DNA of 41,051 bases from Candidatus Bathyarchaeota archaeon RBG_16_48_13 (lineage in GTDB: Archaea > Thermoproteota > Bathyarchaeia > RBG-16-48-13): assembly GCA_001775995.1 (NCBI GenBank), contig MEZH01000016.1:10263-51313 (forward strand), given 5' to 3'. Each line of letters starts with the position of its first letter. Positions within the stretch are counted from its first letter, which is position 1. The notes under the pieces are model-generated. The model searched no databases, was not told where the DNA came from, and saw nothing but the letters and a program-made list of their open reading frames with translations. A program made the translations under genes and the position numbers. Below are positions 8,004-16,555 of this stretch, one piece after another.

Positions 8004-9452
8004 TTGAAGAAAAGATTCCTTACAACGAACCAGGGCGTTCCCGTCTCCGACAACCAGAGCTCGCTCACAGTCGGCGACCGCGGACCCGTCCTGCTGCAGG
8101 ACGTCCATCTGATCGAGAAGCTCGCGCACTTCGACCGCGAGCGCATACCCGAGCGCGTCGTCCACGCGAAGGGCGCCGGTGCGCACGGCTACTTCCAGGT
8201 GTACAAGAGCATGGAGAAGTACACCTGCGCGAATTTCCTCCAAGACCCGAAGAAGAAGACGCCGGTCTTCGTCCGCTTCTCGACGGTCGTCGGCGCACGA
8301 GGATCAGCGGATTCGGCGCGTGATCCCAGGGGCTTCGCGGTGAAGTTCTACACCGAGGAAGGAAACTACGACCTGGTGGGCAACAATCTGCCGGTCTTCT
8401 TCATCCGAGACGCGATAAAGTTCCCCGACATGGTGCACGCCTTCAAGCCCGCCCCAGACACAGGATACCCCACGAGCTCTTCGGCGAACAGCCGCTTCTG
8501 GGACTTTATCTCCCTCCACCCGGAATCGACCCACATGATCACCTGGCTCTTCTCGGACAGGGGTACGGTGAAGAGCTACAGGAAGATGGAGGGGTTCGGC
8601 GTCAATACCTACAAATGGGTGAACTCCAAGGGCAAGGAGGTCTACGTCAAGTACCACTGGAAGCCTAAAGAGGGGATAGAGACAATCGACCGCCATGAAT
8701 CCACCCGCCTCGCTGGCGAGGACCCTGACATCGCGACCCGCGACCTGCGAGAGACGATTGCCTCCGGCAAGACCGTAGAATACGAGTTGCGCGTCCAGAT
8801 CATGGAGACGGCCGACGAGCTGAAACTGGATTTCGATCCACTCGATGCGACGAAGACCTGGCCCGAGGACAAGTATCCGCTGATGCCGGTGGGAAAGATG
8901 GTGCTCGACCGCAACCCCGAGAACTTCTTCGCAGAAACGGAGCAAGCCGCCTTCAGCCCGGGCTCCATCGTCCCGGGAGTCGACTTCTCCACCGACAAGC
9001 TCCTCCAAGGAAGAGTCTTCTCCTACGCGGACACGCAGAGGCATCGACTCGGCGCCAACTACCTGCAACTGCCGGTCAATCGGCCAAAGGCGCAGGTGGA
9101 CAACAACCAGCGCGACGGCGCCATGCAGTACGCGCCCTACGGCGGAGGAACGGTCAATTACGAGCCCAACACCCTGGCGGGCGGGATGCCACAGGAAGCA
9201 TCGGCCATCGCCGTGAGCACGCCGAACATCGAGGGCAGAATCATCCGCAAGAAGATCGGTCTGACGAACAACTTTGAGCAGGCAGGCAAACGCTACTGCT
9301 CACTTAACAAGACGGATCAGGACCACCTGGTCGGGAACATCGCGGACTCGCTGGGCCACGCGGACAAGCCGATCCAGCAGCGCATGGTCGAGAATCTGAC
9401 CAAAGCCGACAATGAGCTAGGCAAGAGAGTAGCAAAAGAACTTAAGCTCTAA
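8004..9452 (+). CDS. katA: Monofunctional heme catalase
   Basis: TTNQGVPVSDNQSSLTVGDRGPVLLQDVHLIEKLAHFDRERIPERVVHAKGAGAHGYFQV...VRFSTVVGARGSADSARDPRGFAVKFYTEEGNYDLVGNNLPVFFIRDAIKFPD; TTG start with GGGAGG upstream. Confidence 0.97.
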   Translation: MKKRFLTTNQGVPVSDNQSSLTVGDRGPVLLQDVHLIEKLAHFDRERIPERVVHAKGAGAHGYFQVYKSMEKYTCANFLQDPKKKTPVFVRFSTVVGARGSADSARDPRGFAVKFYTEEGNYDLVGNNLPVFFIRDAIKFPDMVHAFKPAPDTGYPTSSSANSRFWDFISLHPESTHMITWLFSDRGTVKSYRKMEGFGVNTYKWVNSKGKEVYVKYHWKPKEGIETIDRHESTRLAGEDPDIATRDLRETIASGKTVEYELRVQIMETADELKLDFDPLDATKTWPEDKYPLMPVGKMVLDRNPENFFAETEQAAFSPGSIVPGVDFSTDKLLQGRVFSYADTQRHRLGANYLQLPVNRPKAQVDNNQRDGAMQYAPYGGGTVNYEPNTLAGGMPQEASAIAVSTPNIEGRIIRKKIGLTNNFEQAGKRYCSLNKTDQDHLVGNIADSLGHADKPIQQRMVENLTKADNELGKRVAKELKL

Positions 9453-9454
9453 AA

Positions 9455-9482
9455 CGCGCCAATCACGGCGCGCTTTTTCTTT
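9455..9482 (+). terminator. Hairpin plus T-rich tract after catalase
   Basis: CGCGCC-AATCAC-GGCGCG stem-loop (9455-9472) followed by CTTTTTCTTTC, 2 nt after the catalase stop. Confidence 0.6.
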
Positions 9483-9690
9483 CAAGGTTCAGCGTCAGCG
9501 CGCGCTTGAAGCAGAGGAAAAATTTCAAATAGCTGCTTTCTTCCTAATTTTTGAGAACTCACGATCTCTCGAAAAGCGCATGCCTAACGGTTCGTAGCGA
9601 AGAGTAGGCCCAACGCTCGCTTACACTGGGATTGGGTAGCCCTTGGGGCACGTAGAGCAAGAATGCTTCGTCGGAGAAGAGGGGAGCCCT

Positions 9691-10260
9691 ATGTTTAGAA
9701 ATCGAGAAGGAATACGCCAACGAGTTCAGGAGATTGTAGAGAGATTTCGCCAAAAAGGAGCCACAAGTCCAGAAAAGGCCATGACGACCCAAGAGCTAGG
9801 GTTGCCGCCGCGTTTTGAAGATGCCATGCATCGAAGACTCGGTCAATCAGGCATCTTCGTTGAGGTGAACGGCAAATACTACTTGAATGAAGAACGACTC
9901 AAACGGGTCCAAGAGCAACGCGCCAAGGCGGGGTCTAGAATCGACGGAAGCATCGGAGCGGGTCAACCCACCTGGTTCCGGATTGCCGGGATTCTGCTCA
10001 TGCTGCCGATCGGCGTCATCGTCGCCCTTGCCCTGTTCTTCATTCTCGGCTCAAGAATAGGGTCCTTTCCTGGGGAATTCCTCATTATCGTGACGGCCAT
10101 CTTGCTGGCGTTGACCGTGGCCAGGCTGTTATTCTGGAGGTCTAGAAGGAGATATTGGCGGGGGCGCGGCGGTTCTGGTGGATTGTTCTCCAGCGCGCGG
10201 ACGCTTCAAGAATGGCTCAATGCGAGCCAAGACTTCAGGATCTCAGTGTGGCCGGATTAG
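9691..10260 (+). CDS. Hypothetical membrane protein, N-terminal HTH-like region plus two TM helices
   Basis: MFRNREGIRQRVQEIVERFRQKGATSPEKAMTTQELGLPPRFEDAMHRRLGQSGIFVEVNGKYYLNEERLKRVQEQRA, then two hydrophobic helices; start and C-terminal tail uncertain. Confidence 0.65.
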   Translation: MFRNREGIRQRVQEIVERFRQKGATSPEKAMTTQELGLPPRFEDAMHRRLGQSGIFVEVNGKYYLNEERLKRVQEQRAKAGSRIDGSIGAGQPTWFRIAGILLMLPIGVIVALALFFILGSRIGSFPGEFLIIVTAILLALTVARLLFWRSRRRYWRGRGGSGGLFSSARTLQEWLNASQDFRISVWPD

Positions 10261-11249
10261 ACGGCTTCGCACATCGCTATGAACATGGCCTTCACCTGCT
10301 TGAACGTCGCACCGCTGTTCAGGCTGGTTTTCTTTGAGCTTGAGCTGTCCCACCCACTCATGACTTCCGTCATGAATCCCGCCGCGCCTTTGCTCGCCGC
10401 ACCGCCGTACGAATTTCCTGACCCGCAACCGCTGCCGACCGAGAACGTCCATTTACTTGTTACACCCAGCGCTGATTGTATTCCGGAGAGAAGGCTCTTC
10501 ACTTTGTTTGCGTCCGTCTTCGCTTGACTGGTCGTGGCGCTACACCATGTTTGCGGAGATGCTCCCTGATGCAGGTTCCAGTATATCCGGGGGTGGTACT
10601 TGTTCCAAGCGTTTATGAGAGCTTGAGCCTCCTTTTCGCTGTTCGCGGAGGTCCCGGAGTATGAGTCGGTGTTCGAATGGCTCAGCGAACTGGGCCAATT
10701 CGGACCGAAGTTCCTGTTGAGGTTGACGCCGCATTTCCCTCCGTCTTTGGCCGGGTCTTTCGCAGTCATCCAGGAGGGCACGTTGTAGTTGGTTCTCCCC
10801 CACCTGTAGTCAACGATTGGGACGATCAGGACGTAGTTGTTTTGGAGGATTTGTTTTGCGTAGGTATCGCCGCTTGTGAGGAGCCATTTGACCAGTGAGT
10901 AGAGGACTTCTTCTCCGTAGAACTCGTTGCCGTGAAGGTAGCTGTCCACCATCACCGGGGCGCCGTTGGGGTTGCCGAACTTGAAGAGGATTATGTCCCA
11001 GCCGTATGTGCCGCTGCTCTTGCCTATGCTCTCATAGGTTCCGCGGTACTGATTGGCCAAGGACATGAACGCTGGGATCACCGCTTCTTTCTTGGTCCAT
11101 GGCAGATAGCTCGAAGGTACTCCCCCGTAGGAGATCTTGCCGGTTGCCGGATATGACAGAGCCACGGCTTGCACGGGCTGCACTTGGATGCCGAATGACG
11201 CCACTGCGATGATGACCAGCAGTATGGCCAATACCTTAAGCATTCTCAT
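10257..11249 (-). CDS. Secreted M14 family zinc carboxypeptidase
   Basis: Signal peptide; YLHGNEFYGEEVLYSL (HxxE zinc site), GVNLNRNFGPNWP, NLHQG and C-terminal GFMTEVM. Confidence 0.9.
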   Translation of the reverse strand: MRMLKVLAILLVIIAVASFGIQVQPVQAVALSYPATGKISYGGVPSSYLPWTKKEAVIPAFMSLANQYRGTYESIGKSSGTYGWDIILFKFGNPNGAPVMVDSYLHGNEFYGEEVLYSLVKWLLTSGDTYAKQILQNNYVLIVPIVDYRWGRTNYNVPSWMTAKDPAKDGGKCGVNLNRNFGPNWPSSLSHSNTDSYSGTSANSEKEAQALINAWNKYHPRIYWNLHQGASPQTWCSATTSQAKTDANKVKSLLSGIQSALGVTSKWTFSVGSGCGSGNSYGGAASKGAAGFMTEVMSGWDSSSSKKTSLNSGATFKQVKAMFIAMCEAV

Positions 11250-11260
11250 TGCTTGTTACC

Positions 11261-12937
11261 TCAGACCGTGGGCCCGCTGGACAGGCTGTCGCCGTAGACC
11301 GTGAGCCCAGCCTGCACGTTTGTCGCTGATAATATGCCGAAGTCCACGTGGGTCGCAGCGGCGCCGCCCGAGTTCACAGTTAGCTGAAGCACCTTCGTCC
11401 CGTCGACGTACATCTCAGCAAGTCTCTGCCCGGCGTCGTAGCGTATCTCTACGCTGTGCCAGCTGTTGGCAGACACTACTTTGGAGGAAGTCACGTATGA
11501 CCCTGCGGCGTAGAGCTCCCACCTGTTGGTGCTTCCCGTTCGCCTTATCCCGGCCGTTGCGAGGGATTTTGTTCCGTCAGAGAGGCGGATCAGGTAGAAC
11601 CTGTCACCCTCGTCTCTGAGCCAGCTGGAAGTGGAGCTGACGATGCGGACGTATCCCTTTGCGAAGGCCTTCTGCAGAGGGTCCACATTTTCGTACAAGT
11701 AGGCGTTCTCGGTCCCGCTTGAGGTTCCAGAAGTCGTGAATCGAGCGCTGTAAGCGCCCTGGTATGGCGTGTATTTCCCGATAGTTACGGTCTCGCCCGA
11801 AGTCTTGCTTGACCCGCTCCAGGCGCCGGCATCTCCAGATTCAAAGTTGTCTTCAAACGCATCGTCCGAAGGCGTAGGGGCAGGCGTAGGCGAGGGCGTA
11901 GGGTTGGGTGTTGTGCTCGACGACTCAGGGTATTTCGTGAGCTCGTAGTACGCGGGCTTCGGGGCGGTTCCGCTGTAGATGTTGAAGGCCATGCTGCTCG
12001 CTTCTCTGGCCTGCCACATCCAGGCGTAGGTTATGGTAATGATCCCGGCGCTTAGGAATTTCTGGAGGCTGAGCTTGTAAAACTGCGTGACGAAGGCGCT
12101 GTCCTTGCTGTCGCTGCCGTACTCGATGACCCACAGGGGGACGCCGGCCGCTTTGACCTGCGACACGAGGGTGTTCCAGTCGCTCCAGGTGACGTGGTAT
12201 CTCGTGCTGCTCGGGTCGGCGGGGTCGAGATATTCCGTGACCGCGAATGCGTCAAACATCTTGTACACGGACTGATCGTATTTGCCAGTCGCTGGGGTGT
12301 AGGACAGGGTGAAGCGGCAGGCTACCATGTGCTTCGGGTCCACCGATTTCACCGCGGTGTAACTATTCTGGAAGAGGGTCTGGAATTGGCTTTTGTCTTG
12401 GCTTGTCCAAGGATACTTCCAGGGCTCGTTCATCACGGCCCAATTATCCACGGCAGGGTAGTCTTTGAGCTGTGCGACCACGGCTTTCAGGTACCGGAGA
12501 TAGTATCCCTGGACGGTAGAACTGGACACGATGTCATAGTAGTCGTTCACCCACGTCGGTAAGCCGAGGTCGTAGGTGAACTGCGTCCAGAAGGTGATCC
12601 CCACCTTTATGCCGTACTTGTCCGCTATCTGGAGGACGCGCTTGTAATTGTTCATGGCCGTGGTCGACAGACGAGCGCTGCTGCTGGAGAATGTGGGCTC
12701 CGTCACGGACCAGAGTATCCGCACGTTTATGTGTTTGATTCCGTCTTTTGCGAACCGCGAGAAATCCGCTGTCAGAGTCGAGTTGGGTTCGCCCCAAGCG
12801 TTTCCTGAAGACAGGTAGTTGATGCCCGCGACCAGCGTAGCCTGTGCCTGCGCCGGCCTCACTTGAACGCCGAAGGATGCCAGTGAAATAAGGAGCAGGG
12901 TCACCAGCAGCGTCAAAGGCGCTTTGTGCTTCATCAT
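11261..12937 (-). CDS. Secreted clan GH-A-like glycoside hydrolase with Pro/Thr linker and C-terminal LamG/lyase-like beta-domain
   Basis: Signal peptide; GINYLSSGNAWGEPN, WAVMNEPWKYPW (acid/base), WVIEYGS (nucleophile); linker TTPNPTPSPTPAPTPSDD; C-terminal DNFESGDAGAW...SWHSVEIRYDAGQRLAEMYVDGTKV. Confidence 0.85.
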   Translation of the reverse strand: MMKHKAPLTLLVTLLLISLASFGVQVRPAQAQATLVAGINYLSSGNAWGEPNSTLTADFSRFAKDGIKHINVRILWSVTEPTFSSSSARLSTTAMNNYKRVLQIADKYGIKVGITFWTQFTYDLGLPTWVNDYYDIVSSSTVQGYYLRYLKAVVAQLKDYPAVDNWAVMNEPWKYPWTSQDKSQFQTLFQNSYTAVKSVDPKHMVACRFTLSYTPATGKYDQSVYKMFDAFAVTEYLDPADPSSTRYHVTWSDWNTLVSQVKAAGVPLWVIEYGSDSKDSAFVTQFYKLSLQKFLSAGIITITYAWMWQAREASSMAFNIYSGTAPKPAYYELTKYPESSSTTPNPTPSPTPAPTPSDDAFEDNFESGDAGAWSGSSKTSGETVTIGKYTPYQGAYSARFTTSGTSSGTENAYLYENVDPLQKAFAKGYVRIVSSTSSWLRDEGDRFYLIRLSDGTKSLATAGIRRTGSTNRWELYAAGSYVTSSKVVSANSWHSVEIRYDAGQRLAEMYVDGTKVLQLTVNSGGAAATHVDFGILSATNVQAGLTVYGDSLSSGPTV

Positions 12938-13061
12938 TTGTAGTGTTCCTCCGTTGAGTCAACCCCGTGTTCCGCTTTGCTGCCCCAAGCGCGACATGAG
13001 TTGCCCTCGGAATCTTTGGCGCATGGTTTTTAGCCTTTTTTGAGAAGATCCATTGAGATGA

Positions 13062-13083
13062 TTAGTCAAGTGCACTTGACTAA
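13062..13083. promoter_or_regulatory. 22-bp perfect palindrome upstream of the GH/M14 pair
   Basis: TTAGTCAAGTGCACTTGACTAA is identical to its reverse complement; lies 125 nt upstream of the GH start. Confidence 0.6.
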
Positions 13084-13191
13084 GCTTTGGCTGGCTAAAA
13101 AGCGCGAGCGTTCCAGCGCTGTTCTATAGAAATTGCCATGCCTGCGCCGTGATTTTCCATGCCAAAAAGCTCGGTTAGGAAGTGGCGTTGG

Positions 13192-14007
13192 CTAGGAGGA
13201 AGACTTGGTTTCAGGCGCCGGAGGGGCCTCAATTTGGCTCTCTTCGGGCTTCTTAATTCGATGAGGAAGATGGGGAACAAGCGCGCGGGCGCTGCGGGGG
13301 ACCCTGAGCTTGGGCTGCACGTCGGTGACCGTCGTGCCGGAGTACTTGTCGAAGAACCTGAGATATCTTTCGTCCTTAAGCCTTCTCCCGGCCCAGAGAT
13401 CGACGGGCAAGAGGAAGACCTTGCCCAGGTTCCTGACGGCCGCCTGGTCGTAGGACAGCTTCTTGCCTTCCACGTGTATCGCCTTGATGCCTATCAGGAA
13501 CTTGCCCAGCGTCTGCCCAGAGAAGCCCTCCAGCAGAGTTGAGTAGAGGAAGAAGAAGGCGAGAAAGAACATTATGCTGATGTTCAGCATGCCGAGGGTG
13601 ACCGGGAAGAGGAGGAAAGGTATGCTGGGCAAAGCAGCGGCCACGACGAGGGATAGGCCGAAGTCAATGAGAAAGGCGAAGACCCGCTTCTTTACGTTGG
13701 AGACAGAGTAGATGAGCTTCCTGCCCACGGACTTGACGTCGAGCCGCCACTCCTGTATGTATTTGATGACGTTGATCGCGTTCTGACCAGCGATGCTTAG
13801 CCGATACCTGCCTTCCGGTGTCTGTTCCAGGAATTCCTCCTGGGTCCTCAGGTGGAAGCTCAGTTTCCCTGTGCCGACGCCGAAGGTCTTGGCGAGTTCG
13901 GTGAAGGAGCACTCCTTCTTCTCGTCAAGGTAGAGAATGATCTTCCTCCTCAAGGGGTGCGACAGTACCGAGAGGACCCTTGAGACTATGTCTTCATCTA
14001 CATGCAT
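13192..14007 (-). CDS. ArsR-type winged helix fused to RDD membrane domain
   Basis: HVDEDIVSRVLSVLSHPLRRKIILYLDEKKECSFTELAKTFGVGTGKLSFHLR (HTH) then KKRVFAFLIDFGLSLVVAAALPSIPF...GQTLGKFLIGIKAIHVEGKKLSYDQAAVRNLGK (RDD). Confidence 0.88.
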   Translation of the reverse strand: MHVDEDIVSRVLSVLSHPLRRKIILYLDEKKECSFTELAKTFGVGTGKLSFHLRTQEEFLEQTPEGRYRLSIAGQNAINVIKYIQEWRLDVKSVGRKLIYSVSNVKKRVFAFLIDFGLSLVVAAALPSIPFLLFPVTLGMLNISIMFFLAFFFLYSTLLEGFSGQTLGKFLIGIKAIHVEGKKLSYDQAAVRNLGKVFLLPVDLWAGRRLKDERYLRFFDKYSGTTVTDVQPKLRVPRSARALVPHLPHRIKKPEESQIEAPPAPETKSSS

Positions 14008-14321
14008 TGCTAGTCTTCCGCTGAAACCGAACAAACGGTCACAATGCCGTTATACCGCGATCGTGTTTAAACGTTGCTGTTTTGACTGGTTACCCTGACG
14101 ATTCCGTCTGGGGATGGAGGAATAAGTCAAGAAGACCCCAAAAAAGGAAAAGAGATGAGGCTCGCAAGAGGGGTCTGCGTGGAGTCTCCGATTCACGTTC
14201 CTCATAGGTGAGGAGGGACGAATGAGGCGTGTTGGGGGCAACTCCGGAGAGTCATATTGGCATCCCTGAGAGGATGTTGGCAAAAAGAAAAAGGATGTGG
14301 ATAGCGCTTCCATGAACTGAT

Positions 14322-14573
14322 CTACAAGAGCTTCAGAGCTTCTTCCCTTGGGATAGCTATCAACGTCTCTGAGGTCATTACCTCTCTCATGTCAATGGCC
14401 AGCTTCATTGCATCTTTCTCGCTGGGTGCCTCAAAAATCAAGACGCCATCATATCGTCCCAGAGTCCAGTAGGATCCGATGATGTTTATCCCTTTCTTCT
14501 TGAGTTCGCTGAACATTTTTGTGACTTGGCTAGTGCTTTCTTTGGCTGGCTTCACCTTGGACTTGCTCAACAT
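14322..14573 (-). CDS. GYD domain protein
   Basis: KMFSELKKKGINIIGSYWTLGRYDGVLIFEAPSEKDAMKLAIDMREVMTSETLIAIP; start taken at MLSKSKVKPAKE. Confidence 0.85.
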   Translation of the reverse strand: MLSKSKVKPAKESTSQVTKMFSELKKKGINIIGSYWTLGRYDGVLIFEAPSEKDAMKLAIDMREVMTSETLIAIPREEALKLL

Positions 14574-14652
14574 TATGAAAATCAAAAAACAAGCCCCACA
14601 TAAATTATCCAGAGAAATGCTTTTAGAGTTTCCTCCGCGCGCATAGGGAAAG

Positions 14653-15042
14653 TCAGTGACCGCGCCCCGAGCATGGGGGCTTGTGCCTACTCTGGCGTAT
14701 CCCCTTCGGAGGCACGAACATGCCATTCTTAGCCGGCTCGAAATCTATGACCTTCACAACTGCATTGATGTTCAAAGGCCCGTAAATGTGAGGATAAAGC
14801 TCACTACCTTCAGCGCCTTCGTATCTGATTTCTGATTGTACTCTGCCAGTTTCTATAGAGAGGAGAACGAGCCCTTTCTGAGAGCGGAACAGTGTATTTG
14901 CCACCTTGACTATCTGTTTTGAGGTGGAACAATGTACGAAGCCCTCCGAATCCAGCGTATCACCGCGATAGACACCTTCCAGCTTTGCATTTTCCCACTG
15001 TTCACATCTTGTGATGTGGAAGATGATGCTCACATTAATCAC
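14653..15042 (-). CDS. DUF952 family protein
   Basis: IFHITRCEQWENAKLEGVYRGDTLDSEGFVHCSTSKQIVKVANTLFRSQKGLVLLSIETGRV...LYPHIYGPLNINAVVKVIDFEP. Confidence 0.88.
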   Translation of the reverse strand: MINVSIIFHITRCEQWENAKLEGVYRGDTLDSEGFVHCSTSKQIVKVANTLFRSQKGLVLLSIETGRVQSEIRYEGAEGSELYPHIYGPLNINAVVKVIDFEPAKNGMFVPPKGIRQSRHKPPCSGRGH

Positions 15043-15207
15043 CCTTCGGACATGCTGAAACCTTCATGCTAGCAGTTATTTCTGTCTAGCTGCAATCTCT
15101 CCGCAGCATCGCAAGAGTCGACTCGCAGGCTCCACCGGCTCGAAATAGCTTTCTTGCTGACCAAAAGAGCGCGCGCGGATAAGTAAGTCAATGGGTCAGC
15201 AAGGAGT

Positions 15208-15711
15208 TCAGGGACAACTGGTGCGTTTCTCTACTTCAGTGAATGGAAGGGTGTCGACCGCTTGATGGAAGAAGAGCTTCATGAAGTAGCGCATAACGCG
15301 GAACGCGACTCTGGTGTGCCCATCTTTCTTTGGTTTAGGCTGGAAAAATCCTTTCTTCGTCATGTAGAATATCACGCTCGGGAAGACACCCTCAAGGGCA
15401 CATGGTATCTCCTTCTGCCCTAATTGACGGTAGGCATGGTATCTGTGGTGACCATCCACCACGGCATATAGATCGCGCTTCGGATGCTTGATCACGATGA
15501 TCGGTTCAAGGTCTTGGCCCTCCGCTATTCTTCTACCATATCGGCACACCACGTCGCTTTGAACCTTCGAATCCGAAACGATTTTCTCAGCAGGCAACTT
15601 AATCACGTACTTCGCTGGATTAACGTACACGTCGGGGTTGAACAAGTATCCGGCTTTCTGAAGGGCAACCTCAGTCCGCTTGGGTAACTCAGGGATTGCA
15701 GTCTTTGACAT
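15208..15711 (-). CDS. Stand-alone ParB/Srx-fold protein (DGHHR motif), paralog A
   Basis: YVNPAKYVIKLPAEKIVSDSKVQ...LEPIIVIKHPKRDLYAVVDGHHRYHAYRQLGQKEIPCAL; close paralog at 36817-37371. Confidence 0.82.
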   Translation of the reverse strand: MSKTAIPELPKRTEVALQKAGYLFNPDVYVNPAKYVIKLPAEKIVSDSKVQSDVVCRYGRRIAEGQDLEPIIVIKHPKRDLYAVVDGHHRYHAYRQLGQKEIPCALEGVFPSVIFYMTKKGFFQPKPKKDGHTRVAFRVMRYFMKLFFHQAVDTLPFTEVEKRTSCP

Positions 15712-15938
15712 GGATAATTGCACCGCCTATCTCCCGGGTCCTAGAAATGGACTATCGGAAACGCCAGAGGTCTTGTCCTCAGACCCCTTCAATCTCATGT
15801 TGTGAACTGCACAGCCGGTTCCCGGTGCAAGGCTGAACATCAATTTGTTGCGAGCCATTTTGCGCATCTTCGCTGAACAGGATGATCTTTTGACGGGCGG
15901 ACCATGGAAGAGGAGAAAAAGGGGCCGCCGCAGTCGTT

Positions 15939-16316
15939 TTACTTCTTTTTCGACATTGCCTCCATGTTTCGCATCATGACTTCCATGCTTTTTTTCAGTT
16001 TGTCGTTCGGGCTGAACTCCCAGAGCTCGGTGCCCGCTTCAAATATGCCCGAGTGGCCCGGCGGCGCATAGTACGCGTCCCCAGCTTTGACGATTTCCTT
16101 TTTCCCGCCAACCATCATCGTCACTTGACCCTTCAATACGATGCCCCAGTGTGGACAGGGATCACGGTCATTAGGCAGACCCTTCAGCAGTGGGGTAACG
16201 TCAAAGCGTTTCTTGAAGATGTCGTACTCGACGTGCATCTCGCCCCAGACGCCTTCGAACATGGTCATTTCCTCGGTATCCATCGTCTTGGACATTTCAC
16301 TCTTAGAAGCTCGCAT
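15939..16316 (-). CDS. Cupin domain protein
   Basis: DRDPCPHWGIVLKGQVTMMVGGKKEIVKAGDAYYAPPGHSGIFEAGTELWEFSP; start chosen at MRASKSEMSK. Confidence 0.75.
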   Translation of the reverse strand: MRASKSEMSKTMDTEEMTMFEGVWGEMHVEYDIFKKRFDVTPLLKGLPNDRDPCPHWGIVLKGQVTMMVGGKKEIVKAGDAYYAPPGHSGIFEAGTELWEFSPNDKLKKSMEVMMRNMEAMSKKK

Positions 16317-16555
16317 TCTTTCACAACACCTTCTATCTGTCACTAGTTGATGGGCGCCGCGTTTATGCCTTTGTGGTTGACGCCTCACTACCACAAGCCT
16401 ATTGTCATGTTCTCTTACCGTCGTTTTCAGCGCGCTTGGGAGAATTCATTGGTACCTGCTCAAAGCTAGGAATGAAATGGATAACAAATGCTATGTTAGA
16501 GATAAGAAGTTGGATTGGCTGCCATCAAACCGACACCAAGTGCGCGCTAAGTTGG

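Noticed and set aside
8304-9068. 254-aa antisense ORF opposite catalase
   Set aside because: Lies entirely within the strongly conserved catalase coding frame; typical mirror ORF of GC-rich coding DNA.
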